This document shows positions 50,666 to 59,216 of a DNA stretch of 64,000 bases, one piece after another. Position 1 is the stretch's first letter. Each line of letters starts with the position of its first letter. Position numbers and translations under genes: made by a program. The stretch lies in contig CAZFOB010000003.1 in the NCBI GenBank assembly GCA_964520325.1, positions 186,001 through 250,000 on the forward strand, given 5' to 3'. This DNA comes from CAZFOB01 sp964520325 (GTDB lineage Bacteria > Actinomycetota > JAICYB01). The notes beneath the pieces were generated by a model. It was not told the origin of the DNA. It saw only the letters and a program-made list of their open reading frames with translations, and searched no databases.

Positions 50666-50667
50666 GG
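50655..50667. promoter_or_regulatory. GntR operator candidate 4 (ABC-importer promoter)
   Basis: TATGATTATAAGG, sharing TGATATGATTAT with the perfect palindrome at 50494-50506. It overlaps the -10 of the plus-strand promoter, where a bound repressor would block RNA polymerase. The divergent gap 50487-50767 contains no gene besides these sites. Confidence 0.68.
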
Positions 50668-50767
50668 GTAAGTGCAATTCGGGGAGGAGCTGTACCCGAG
50701 CCGTGCGCGTCGATTCGACGCTTCTACACCATGTAGCGTTTCGGCCACATCTTGACGGGGGAGACCG

Positions 50768-52561
50768 ATGAGGGTGCGGGAACTTCTTCAGCGATTGCTG
50801 CCGTATCGCCCCTACGTCACTACCTTGCTGGCGATCGCGTTGATCGTGTTCTTTCTCCCGGAAGCGAAGACCAATCGCTCGACCGTCAAGGAAGTGGTTG
50901 GCCCTGCACAGTCGTCGCAGGAAGGCGACTCGAGCGGAGCAGCCGACGCAACGAACGCTGGATCGGAGTCCGTGAGCAGAGCGCCTGGCAGCGCCCAGGC
51001 TGCCGGTACGTCGGTCGCGGCGAGCCATAAGCCGGCCATTTCTCCTACCGAAGCAAACGTGGTCGGCATCGGTTCACCCCAGGCGCTCGCGGGACCGAAC
51101 TGCGATTCGAAGCGGGGCAAAGTTGCGATTCCATGGCACTGGTCCCCGCCGTGCGTGAAGTCCTGGTCGGCAGGAGCCAATAACGGAGGAGCAACTGCGC
51201 AAGGTGTGTCGGGGAACAGCATCAAGGTTGTGTATGTCGGCAATCCAGAACAACAGCCATCGGACTGCCAGACCGACTGGTGCCAAGCTGTCGACAGCGC
51301 AAAGATCTTCCAGCGCTTCTACCAGACCTGGGGTCGTCAAGTGGACCTGGTCCGATTCGTGCGAAGTGGCACGGACGAAGCGTCGGAACGGGCCGACGCC
51401 GTTCAAGTGGCAGCCATGAAGCCGTTCGCCGTCCTTTCAGAGTTCTCGGGAAAGGTTTTCCTGTCTGAGCTGGCTCGTCGGAAGATCGTCGTGTGGGGAT
51501 ACCAAGGCGATAAGGAACTCACTCGGGCACACGCGCCCTATTGGTACGGGATGGCCGTCGACGTGGATTCGGGCATGCTCCAAATCGCGGAGTTCCTTGG
51601 CAAGGGAGTAGTTGGGCGCCCGGCAAAGTGGGCTGGCGACGAAGCGATGCGCACTAAGACACGCAAGTTTGGCGTTGTCTTGCCCAATACCGTCGATGCC
51701 AAGGTTTTCACCGACGGTCTGGCCCGGTATGGAGTTAATGCGCTGGTCATCAAGTACGACTACAGCAAGGCGGCTGGAATCACGGGGGATCCTTCGAGCT
51801 ATCAGCAAGAGGCCCCCGTCATCATCTCCAGGTTGAAGGACGCCAACGTGAGCACTGTGGTGGCGTTCACCGACCTGTTGCTCACGGGGTCGCTGACGAA
51901 GCAGGCTACGGCGCAGGCCTACAACCCAGAATGGGTCGTCACCGCGTTTCAGTTCCAAGACGTGGATCTCTTTGGACGTGCCTACGACACGCAACAGTGG
52001 CAGCACGCTTTCGGGGTTGCGCAGGTTGAACCGCGAGAAGAGAACGTCGTAGGACCGCCGCCGTACCGCCTCTACTACTGGTATTGGCCGGCGGATCGGC
52101 CGAACATGGGCCGCAACGGTGTGCCTCTCCACTTGATGTCGCAGTTCTTTGCCGGAGTTCATGTAGCCGGTCCTCGGCTCACGCCGCAGAGTTTTCGAGA
52201 TGCCCTCTTTGCTCTCCCGCCAGCCGGCGGGGCGGCGTGTGGATGTGTCGCTTGGCCGCAGATGTCCTTCGGCCGACACGGTTACTACCCCTGGGAGGAC
52301 TACATGTCCTGGGATGACTTCGCCATGGTTTGGTGGAGTGCGACCGCTCAGGGCCTGTCGAACTCGGGCGTCGACATCGATGGCGTCGGAAAGTACATGT
52401 ACGTCAATGGTGGTAAGCGTTACGTACCCGGTCGGTGGCCGACAGGGGAGCCGCCGATGTTCAATCCGAGCAAAGCTACACGGGCATATAACGGTATCGC
52501 TCCGACCGATCGGTTCCCTAACTACTCCTGCACCGGCTGCCCAAGTAAGGGCGGCGGTTGA
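50768..52561 (+). CDS. Membrane-anchored ABC-transporter substrate-binding protein (branched-chain amino acid type)
   Basis: A 597-aa protein. A short cytoplasmic N-terminus is followed by one hydrophobic segment (about residues 17-31, YVTTLLAIALIVFFLP) without a lipobox or clear cleavage site, so it is probably a membrane-tethered binding protein. A Ser/Ala/Gly-rich stretch (about 40-100) leads to a type-1 periplasmic-binding fold: GNSIKVVYVGNPEQ, FAVLSEFSGKVFLSELARRK, RKFGVVLPNTVDAKVFTDGL, VSTVVAFTDLLLTGSLTKQA. Larger than usual Liv-type proteins (about 400 aa), with extra Trp/Tyr-rich sequence in the second half. Ribosome-binding site GGGGGAGA before ATG 50768. First gene of the plus-strand importer operon. 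Confidence 0.8.
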   Translation: MRVRELLQRLLPYRPYVTTLLAIALIVFFLPEAKTNRSTVKEVVGPAQSSQEGDSSGAADATNAGSESVSRAPGSAQAAGTSVAASHKPAISPTEANVVGIGSPQALAGPNCDSKRGKVAIPWHWSPPCVKSWSAGANNGGATAQGVSGNSIKVVYVGNPEQQPSDCQTDWCQAVDSAKIFQRFYQTWGRQVDLVRFVRSGTDEASERADAVQVAAMKPFAVLSEFSGKVFLSELARRKIVVWGYQGDKELTRAHAPYWYGMAVDVDSGMLQIAEFLGKGVVGRPAKWAGDEAMRTKTRKFGVVLPNTVDAKVFTDGLARYGVNALVIKYDYSKAAGITGDPSSYQQEAPVIISRLKDANVSTVVAFTDLLLTGSLTKQATAQAYNPEWVVTAFQFQDVDLFGRAYDTQQWQHAFGVAQVEPREENVVGPPPYRLYYWYWPADRPNMGRNGVPLHLMSQFFAGVHVAGPRLTPQSFRDALFALPPAGGAACGCVAWPQMSFGRHGYYPWEDYMSWDDFAMVWWSATAQGLSNSGVDIDGVGKYMYVNGGKRYVPGRWPTGEPPMFNPSKATRAYNGIAPTDRFPNYSCTGCPSKGGG

Positions 52562-52633
52562 TCCATTCAGTGGCTAGGCCTCGTCGTAGTTGCCTCCTTA
52601 GTATGAGGCGATTGCGCGATCGGTCATCTGCAA

Positions 52634-54961
52634 ATGACTGCTGACTCAACCGATCCGCGCGACAACCAGGTCGGTCGGCCGCTCGGGTGGTTTAGACGTT
52701 TCTCTGCCGGCCACGTTGAGAGGTCCCAGTTACGCAAAGCGCTCGACACGACCGCGTTGCTGCTGGTCGGATATTGGATCCTGCAGTGGTTATGGCCCGC
52801 GCCAGCAGGCGTGATCGTCCAGGGTGTCATTCTCGGTGCACTCACGGCGATGATGTCCCTTGGCGTCGCCCTCGTGTACAGGGCAAACCGGGTTATCAAC
52901 TTCGCGCAAGCTGATCTCGGCGCGGTCCCCGCGGTATTGGCAGTAAGCATGATGGTGTATCGGCCCGGACGTTACTCCTTTCTTGAGCAAGGTCTTCCGA
53001 CCGGCGGACTGTTGTATTGGCTCGCCCTTCCGAGCGCAATCCTTTCGGCCATAGTGCTCGGCGCACTGGTCGAGCGACTCGTTATCCGGCGGTTCCAAAA
53101 GGCACCACGTCTAATTCTCATGGTGGTGACTATCGGACTGGCTCAAATCTTGGCCGGCTTGGCCACCGTCGTACCGACTTTGTTCTTCGGTGGCCTTGGA
53201 GCTCGTTTTGGCGTTGGCCAGCAGTTTCGTGCGCCGTTTGAATTCAAGTTCTCCCTCCCCCCCGTCGTCTTCGGAGCGAATCATCTGCTCGCCGTTGTGG
53301 GAGCGGTCGCCGTCGGTCTCGGGCTGGCGGCCCTGTTTCGGTTTACAAACATCGGGGTTGCGATTCGAGCCTGCGCCGAGAACGCGGATCGCGCTGCCGC
53401 ATTAGGCGTCAACGTCGGTAGGACTCAAACGGCGGTCTGGATGATTGCGGCATTGCTTTCAGCGATTGCGATCTTCTTGCGGGCCGGAGTCGTTGGCATC
53501 CCGTTCGGAGTTGCTTTCGGCCCGAGCATGCTTATGCGCGCGCTTGCCGCCGCGGCGATCGGCCGGATGGAGAACTATCGGGTCATGTTCGCGGCGTCCG
53601 CCGCATTGGGCGTCATCGAGACCTCGATCTTGTGGCATACGCGCTCGACCACGCTTGTCGATCCCGTCCTATTCGTCATCGTCCTTGGGGCGTTGCTGTT
53701 GCAACGACGAGGTCGAGAGTCAAGAGTCGCCGATCAGGCGACCTCTACCTGGCGTGAGACAGCCAGTGTGCGGCCGATTCCTCGGGAGTTGGCCCATCTT
53801 CCTGAGGTGCGCTGGGGGCTGCGAGCCCTGCTGGCGTTGCTTATCGGAGGCCTGGTTGCCTTGCCGCTCGTCCTCAACGTCGGTCGCACAAACTTGCTCG
53901 CCGCACTCTTTATTTTCGCGATCCTTGCCGTGTCGCTTGTGATTCTGACGGGCTGGGCTGGTGAGATCAGCCTGGGACAAGTGGCGTTTTTCGGGATCGG
54001 TGCGGCGGTGTCCGGCAGCCTGAACGTTCATTATCACTGGGATCTGTCGCTCACCGTTCTGTCTGCGGGTCTGGCCGGCATTGTTGCAGCAGTGCTGATT
54101 GGGCTCCCCGCATTGCGTATCCGCGGTCTGTTCCTCACGGTCACGACCTTGTCGTTCGCTCTCGTCACGTCGTCGTACCTGCTCAATCGACAGCACTTCA
54201 GCTTTCTTCCCGATGCCTTCGTACAACCGATTGAGCGACTCCCCCTTTTTGGCGTGGCCGACATCTCAAGCGAGCGCACCTTCTACTACCTTTCGCTGGT
54301 CGTTCTGGGTCTCACAGTATTGGCGGCGCGGGGCCTAGAGCGATCGCGCACGGCTCGGGTGCTCATCGCCGCGCGTGAGAATCCGCAGGCAGCCCAGGCA
54401 TTTGGCGTCAACCTTACGCGGGAGAGGCTTACGGCGTTTGCAGTGTCGGGCTTCTTCGCATCGCTGGCTGGTGGCCTTTTCGCCATCCATCAGCGCGCAC
54501 TTGGCGAAGCCGTCTTTGCTCCCGTCGAAAGTATTCGTGCACTGACGATGGTTGTCGTGGGTGGTCTGGGGTCCATCCCAGGAGCTCTGCTGGGCACGGT
54601 GTTTGTGAAGTCGACTGAGTGGTTCAACTTCCTCGTGCCCAGTGATTTTCGCTTTCTGTTCACATTCGCTGGAAGCGGCGTCGGGCTCGTATTCGTCCTA
54701 TTGGTGCTACCGAACGGTTTGGGATCGGTGCTATATCGCATCCGCGACCGGCTATTGAGAATGGTCGCCGATCGCCGGGGTCTAATCGTGCCAAGCCTTA
54801 TCGCCGACAAAGCTCAAATGGCGGCCGGCGTCGGCGCTGATCTCGGAGCCACTCTCGTCGAGGCCGCCTCGTTCGACGCGTCTCAGGGTCTTGCCGGACC
54901 CGGAGACGGGAATAGCGCGCGCCTTCGAGACCGCGCGACGTTGATCAGGACGAAGCGATGA
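52634..54961 (+). CDS. Fused LivH-LivM-type ABC permease
   Basis: A 775-aa protein combining two normally separate permeases. The first half (about residues 35-345) is LivH-like: GALTAMMSLGVALVYRANRVINFAQADLG, VIRRFQKAPRLILMVVTIGL, IRACAENADRAAALGVNVG. The second half (about 395-715) is LivM-like: LVILTGWAGEISLGQVAFFG, GLFLTVTTLSFALVTSSYLL, VLIAARENPQAAQAFGVNLTR, VVVGGLGSIPGALLGTVFV. Both EAA-like loops are present. Start ATG 52634; its stop overlaps the next start as ATGA. It supplies both membrane subunits of the importer. Confidence 0.9.
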   Translation: MTADSTDPRDNQVGRPLGWFRRFSAGHVERSQLRKALDTTALLLVGYWILQWLWPAPAGVIVQGVILGALTAMMSLGVALVYRANRVINFAQADLGAVPAVLAVSMMVYRPGRYSFLEQGLPTGGLLYWLALPSAILSAIVLGALVERLVIRRFQKAPRLILMVVTIGLAQILAGLATVVPTLFFGGLGARFGVGQQFRAPFEFKFSLPPVVFGANHLLAVVGAVAVGLGLAALFRFTNIGVAIRACAENADRAAALGVNVGRTQTAVWMIAALLSAIAIFLRAGVVGIPFGVAFGPSMLMRALAAAAIGRMENYRVMFAASAALGVIETSILWHTRSTTLVDPVLFVIVLGALLLQRRGRESRVADQATSTWRETASVRPIPRELAHLPEVRWGLRALLALLIGGLVALPLVLNVGRTNLLAALFIFAILAVSLVILTGWAGEISLGQVAFFGIGAAVSGSLNVHYHWDLSLTVLSAGLAGIVAAVLIGLPALRIRGLFLTVTTLSFALVTSSYLLNRQHFSFLPDAFVQPIERLPLFGVADISSERTFYYLSLVVLGLTVLAARGLERSRTARVLIAARENPQAAQAFGVNLTRERLTAFAVSGFFASLAGGLFAIHQRALGEAVFAPVESIRALTMVVVGGLGSIPGALLGTVFVKSTEWFNFLVPSDFRFLFTFAGSGVGLVFVLLVLPNGLGSVLYRIRDRLLRMVADRRGLIVPSLIADKAQMAAGVGADLGATLVEAASFDASQGLAGPGDGNSARLRDRATLIRTKR

Positions 54962-57936
54962 CGCGGCTCAAGGCACGAGTAACGGACTGGTTGGAAGGCA
55001 TCACCGATGGCGAGCCCGTCGCGCCGCTCTTGGTTCTGTTCGCGATCAACGCCATAGACGAGATGGACCGGAGTGCTTTCAACATCTTGACGCCTGAAAT
55101 TCGGGACGCTTTTCACCTCCGGACCGGCGGAATCTTGTCGGTGATTGCTCTGGTGACGATCGTTGCCACCGGAGGCCAGGCGTTCATCGGCTACTACGCC
55201 GATCGTTTTCCCCGACTCCGTATAGCCTTCGGAGGCGCAACGGTTTGGGGATTTTTCTCGCTACTCACGGGGCTATCCCCGGTCCTTGCTGTGCTCATTG
55301 TCTCCCGTTCGCTGACGGGCGTCGGTCGGGCCGTTAACGACCCCACGCACAATTCGTTGCTTGCCGATTACTATGCGCCATCCGCACGCACCAAGGTCTA
55401 TGGATTTCACCGTGCCTCGGTCGGCGTTGGCGTTGTCCTCGGATCCCTTCTCGCGGGACTGCTTGCCCGGCAGTTCGGATGGCGCGCCCCATTCATCATT
55501 TTTTGGATTCCCATGGCACTCATCTTAGTTTTCGCCATCAGGAAATTGCGCGAACCGGTACGTGGTGCCCATGAGCGGCGCGCCATGGGTGCCTCGGAGG
55601 AAACGGCTCTCACGGAAGAGGACCCACCCACGTTCGGTGAAGCCTGGCGTATCTGCAGGCAGGTGCGAACGTTGCGCCGGATTTGGTGGTCGTTGCCCTT
55701 CGTGGCTGCGGGACTCTTCGGAATGGGCTCACTCACGGCCATCTATTACCGCGACGTCTTCGGGGTGAATGAAGTTCAGCGAGGATTCATCGCGGCCGCA
55801 GCGGAACCAGCTCAGTTGTTGGGCATCGCCATCGGAATCCCCATCGCCACGCGCTTAGCCCGCAAAGACCCCGGGCTCGTGCTCAAATTCCTAGCCGTCG
55901 CCGCGACGATCAGTGCCGTTGCGATGGTCGGCTTCACTACCGCGGCCACGCTGCCCACAGCCATCGTCATGAACGTCATTTTTGCGGCGGTGCTGGGGAT
56001 GATCGGACCAGGGATACTGTCCTCCCTGTCGCTCGCCATTCCGCCGCGGGCGCGAGCGATCGGATTCTCTATCGGGTCGCTGTACCTGCTCCCCGGTATC
56101 TTCGTTCTGATCGTCATCGGCGGAATCGCCGACTCGACCGGGATCCGTCATGCGCTCCTGATTCTGGTGCCAGTATTCCTTCTCGGCGCCTACATCCTTG
56201 CCTCGGCTGGTTCGTTTGTTGCACCCGATATCGAGAGAGTTCGAGCTTCGACGTTGGCTCAGGCGGAGGTGTTGGCTTCCCGTCGCCGCGGTGACATCAA
56301 GCTTCTGCTGGTGAAAGACCTCGATGTCGCTTATGACGACGTCCAAGTTCTCTTCGGCGTGAACTTCGACGTAGACGAAGGCGAGATCATTGCCTTGCTT
56401 GGCACAAACGGCGCGGGCAAGTCCACGCTCTTGAAGGCGATCTCCGGTCATCTCGAAGCGCAAGCAGGGGCAATCGTATTTGACGGTCGAGATACGACCC
56501 TCGCGCCTCCTCACGAGCAAGCAGCTCGAGGCATCGTGCTGATGCCGGGAGGTCGAGGTATTTTCCCGGGTCTCAGCGTCGACGAGCATCTGCGTCTCGC
56601 CGGCTGGCTCTATCAGAAAGACGAGGCTTACCTCACCGCGGCGACCAAACGCGTGCTCGAACTCTTCCCCGTCCTCCCCGGGATCTTGAGTGCTCCTGCC
56701 GCAACACTCTCCGGCGGACAACAGCAGATGCTGTCTCTCGCAATGAGCTTCATTGCGAGGCCGAAGCTGCTGATGATCGATGAGCTCTCACTCGGACTGG
56801 CTCCGGCCGTTGTCGAGCAACTCCTGGAGGTTGTCAGAGAGCTGCGGAAAGCAGGGACAACGATCATCCTCGTCGAGCAGTCGGTGAACGTCGCTCTGAC
56901 CGTGGCAGACACCGCGTACTTCATGGAGAAGGGGGAGATTCGATTCCACGGCCCCACCCGGGAGCTGCTGGCACGCCCCGACCTCCTGCGGTCCGTGTTC
57001 TTGGAGGGCGCGGCTACGCGGACCGCGACCAAACGGCGGTCGATCCGAGCAAAAGTTGCGCCCGGCGTCGGGGGGAACGGCAAACGCCCGGTCGTGCTCG
57101 AGACCCGCAATCTCACCAAGAGCTTTGGTGGAGTTCGCGCAGTCGACGATCTGTCGATCACCCTGCACGAGGGAGAGATCCTCGGAATCATCGGTCCGAA
57201 CGGCGCCGGGAAAACGACCCTCTTCGACATCATCTCCGGCTTCCTTACGCCGGACGAAGGCTCGATCTTTCTTGACGGTCAGGAGATCACGCAATTGCGT
57301 CCTGACACGCGATCGATCCTCGGCCTCGCGCGCTCATTTCAGGACGCGCGACTCTTCGGCGCGCTCACCGCTCATCAGTCCATCGGAGTAGCCCTCGATC
57401 GTGAGCTGGCCGTCAGAGATCCTGTTGCGGCGGCATTGGGTCTTCGCGATGTTGCCGAATCCGAACGGGAGCTTAGTGACAAGGTTGATGAACTCATCGA
57501 GCGCATGGGGATCACTGCGTTTCGTGACAAATTCTCCTACGAACTCTCGACTGGAAGCCGGAGAGTCGTCGATTTGGCGTGCCAAGTCGGCGTGAAACCG
57601 AAGGTCATCTTGTTCGACGAGCCATCGTCGGGCATCGCGCAGCGAGAGACGGAAGCGCTCGGTCCGTTGCTACGACGGATCAGCGAAGAGACTGGGGCGA
57701 GCTTGGTCGTCATCGAGCACGACATGCCCCTGATCTCGGGCATCTCGGACCGAATCGTGGCGCTTGATTTGGGACGTGCCCTCGTGGACGGTCCTCCCGC
57801 CACAGTTCTTCGACATCCGCAAGTCGTTTCGTCCTACCTGGGCACCAATCAAGAGGTCATCCGCCGGTCCGGACTAGCTAAGCCGGCAACAAAACGCGGG
57901 TCACGGGCGGGCCGGCGCCCCTCAGGACCTAAGTGA
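54958..57936 (+). CDS. MFS permease fused to two ABC ATPases (LivF- and LivG-type)
   Basis: A 992-aa three-part fusion. Residues about 20-425: a complete 12-helix major-facilitator-like domain (LLVLFAINAIDEMDRSAFNI, GGQAFIGYYADRFPRLRIAF, SLTGVGRAVNDPTHNSLLAD). Residues about 445-690: LivF-type ATPase with P-loop GTNGAGKST (482), signature LSGGQQQMLS and Walker B LLMIDE. Residues about 714-965: LivG-type ATPase with P-loop GPNGAGKTT (747), signature ELSTGSRRVVDL and Walker B VILFDEPS. Both ATPases look complete. The gene overlaps the LivH-LivM fusion upstream (ATGA) and the propeller gene downstream (TGATG). The MFS part inside an ABC importer is highly unusual; its role is unknown. Confidence 0.88.
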   Translation: MTRLKARVTDWLEGITDGEPVAPLLVLFAINAIDEMDRSAFNILTPEIRDAFHLRTGGILSVIALVTIVATGGQAFIGYYADRFPRLRIAFGGATVWGFFSLLTGLSPVLAVLIVSRSLTGVGRAVNDPTHNSLLADYYAPSARTKVYGFHRASVGVGVVLGSLLAGLLARQFGWRAPFIIFWIPMALILVFAIRKLREPVRGAHERRAMGASEETALTEEDPPTFGEAWRICRQVRTLRRIWWSLPFVAAGLFGMGSLTAIYYRDVFGVNEVQRGFIAAAAEPAQLLGIAIGIPIATRLARKDPGLVLKFLAVAATISAVAMVGFTTAATLPTAIVMNVIFAAVLGMIGPGILSSLSLAIPPRARAIGFSIGSLYLLPGIFVLIVIGGIADSTGIRHALLILVPVFLLGAYILASAGSFVAPDIERVRASTLAQAEVLASRRRGDIKLLLVKDLDVAYDDVQVLFGVNFDVDEGEIIALLGTNGAGKSTLLKAISGHLEAQAGAIVFDGRDTTLAPPHEQAARGIVLMPGGRGIFPGLSVDEHLRLAGWLYQKDEAYLTAATKRVLELFPVLPGILSAPAATLSGGQQQMLSLAMSFIARPKLLMIDELSLGLAPAVVEQLLEVVRELRKAGTTIILVEQSVNVALTVADTAYFMEKGEIRFHGPTRELLARPDLLRSVFLEGAATRTATKRRSIRAKVAPGVGGNGKRPVVLETRNLTKSFGGVRAVDDLSITLHEGEILGIIGPNGAGKTTLFDIISGFLTPDEGSIFLDGQEITQLRPDTRSILGLARSFQDARLFGALTAHQSIGVALDRELAVRDPVAAALGLRDVAESERELSDKVDELIERMGITAFRDKFSYELSTGSRRVVDLACQVGVKPKVILFDEPSSGIAQRETEALGPLLRRISEETGASLVVIEHDMPLISGISDRIVALDLGRALVDGPPATVLRHPQVVSSYLGTNQEVIRRSGLAKPATKRGSRAGRRPSGPK

Positions 57937-59195
57937 TGTCGCGGCTCATAAAGCGGTATGAGCTCCTGATCGTCACTTTGGCCGTCGCCGTGCTTCTCGT
58001 CCGTATAGGAGGTGGTGGGTTCACTGGAGGCGATGCTGTGGAGCCGTCGCGGACGGAAGTGGCCGCGGTCGCGGATCGTAAGGCCGACAACACCGTGAAC
58101 GCCGCGCCGGAGCTCTTGCCGTCGTCGCCTGAGGCGACCGGACCGCAACAGGTCGTCGGATTTGCTCCGACCTCGTTGGATCCCTCGCAAGAGCGATCTC
58201 CGTCCGTCGGTGGTGGTTCGGTGCCGGGCCCTCGGTATGCGGACGGAGGAAGCTTCGGCTATGCGTTTGCCCTCGCTCGCGTGCCGCGGCCCGGTGCGCC
58301 GTCCGGCATCACCGTGGGACCACGAGGTGATGTCTGGGTCAGTACGAACAACGGCGGGGGCCGCGGAGCCGATGGGAAGCCACGAATCTTCCATTTCGCG
58401 GCCAACGGATCGCTGACGCGGACGATCACGCCGCGCGGTGCCGACGGTGGCATCACGGCTCTGGCGATCGGACCGGACCAAAGGCTCTACGCGCTGTCGA
58501 CTTCGCCCGCCGCGGTACTCACCGTCAATCAGACAACCGGCGCCACCGCCACGTATGCGCTGATTCCCGATGTGCCGCCGTGCATCGCGGATGTGATCGC
58601 CGGACCGTGCGACGGATCGGTCATCGACCAGCCTCCGCTTCCTTCCGCTCTCGCCTTCGATTCGATCGGGAGGCTCTACGTAGCGGATTCGGCCCAAGGT
58701 GCGATCTGGCGTGTGCCCTCTGCGAGCCAACCGGCGACGCAATGGGTGGTCGACCGAACGTGGACCAATCCGAGCCGGACTTCGGGCCCGACCGGTCTCG
58801 CTTTCGACGGCGCCGGGAATCTCGTCGTCAGCGTGGCTTCGCTTCTGACCGAGGACACGGGCGTGATCTACCTTCAACAGGTGAATCCGAACGGCTCGCC
58901 CGGGCAGCGCACGGAGTTGGCGCGTACAGGAGCGAGCTCGCAACCTTCCGGCCTTGCGCTTGGAGCGAGCGGTCGCGTCTACGTGACGCTCGCGGGCACA
59001 GGCAGGGTCCTTGTTCTCTCGCCGAAAGGCGAAACCATCGGAAGCACGCCCGGCACTGGTAGGCAAGGGCTCGACACGCCGATCGGGATCCACTTTCGCG
59101 GCCGCTCCGTGCTCGTCGCGAGTCAAGCGCCCGCGGATCCCGCTGCCGGGCGTATTGTCCGTCTCCCCGTTGGTGAACTTGGGGAACGACGCTAG
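57936..59195 (+). CDS. Membrane-anchored NHL/SMP-30-like beta-propeller protein
   Basis: A 419-aa protein with an N-terminal signal anchor (residues about 7-24, YELLIVTLAVAVLLVRIGGG), a low-complexity stalk (about 30-90), and a six-bladed propeller of NHL/SMP-30 type with repeated GITVGPRGDVWVSTN, ITALAIGPDQRLYALS, SALAFDSIGRLYVADS, GLAFDGAGNLVVSVAS and GLALGASGRVYVTLA units. The start ATG 57936 overlaps the stop of the MFS-ABC gene by one base, so it belongs to the importer operon. It may capture or sense the substrate outside the cell; no catalytic metal site is evident. Confidence 0.78.
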   Translation: MSRLIKRYELLIVTLAVAVLLVRIGGGGFTGGDAVEPSRTEVAAVADRKADNTVNAAPELLPSSPEATGPQQVVGFAPTSLDPSQERSPSVGGGSVPGPRYADGGSFGYAFALARVPRPGAPSGITVGPRGDVWVSTNNGGGRGADGKPRIFHFAANGSLTRTITPRGADGGITALAIGPDQRLYALSTSPAAVLTVNQTTGATATYALIPDVPPCIADVIAGPCDGSVIDQPPLPSALAFDSIGRLYVADSAQGAIWRVPSASQPATQWVVDRTWTNPSRTSGPTGLAFDGAGNLVVSVASLLTEDTGVIYLQQVNPNGSPGQRTELARTGASSQPSGLALGASGRVYVTLAGTGRVLVLSPKGETIGSTPGTGRQGLDTPIGIHFRGRSVLVASQAPADPAAGRIVRLPVGELGERR

Positions 59196-59216
59196 ACGAT
59201 CGGCAAGAAGTCCGAC

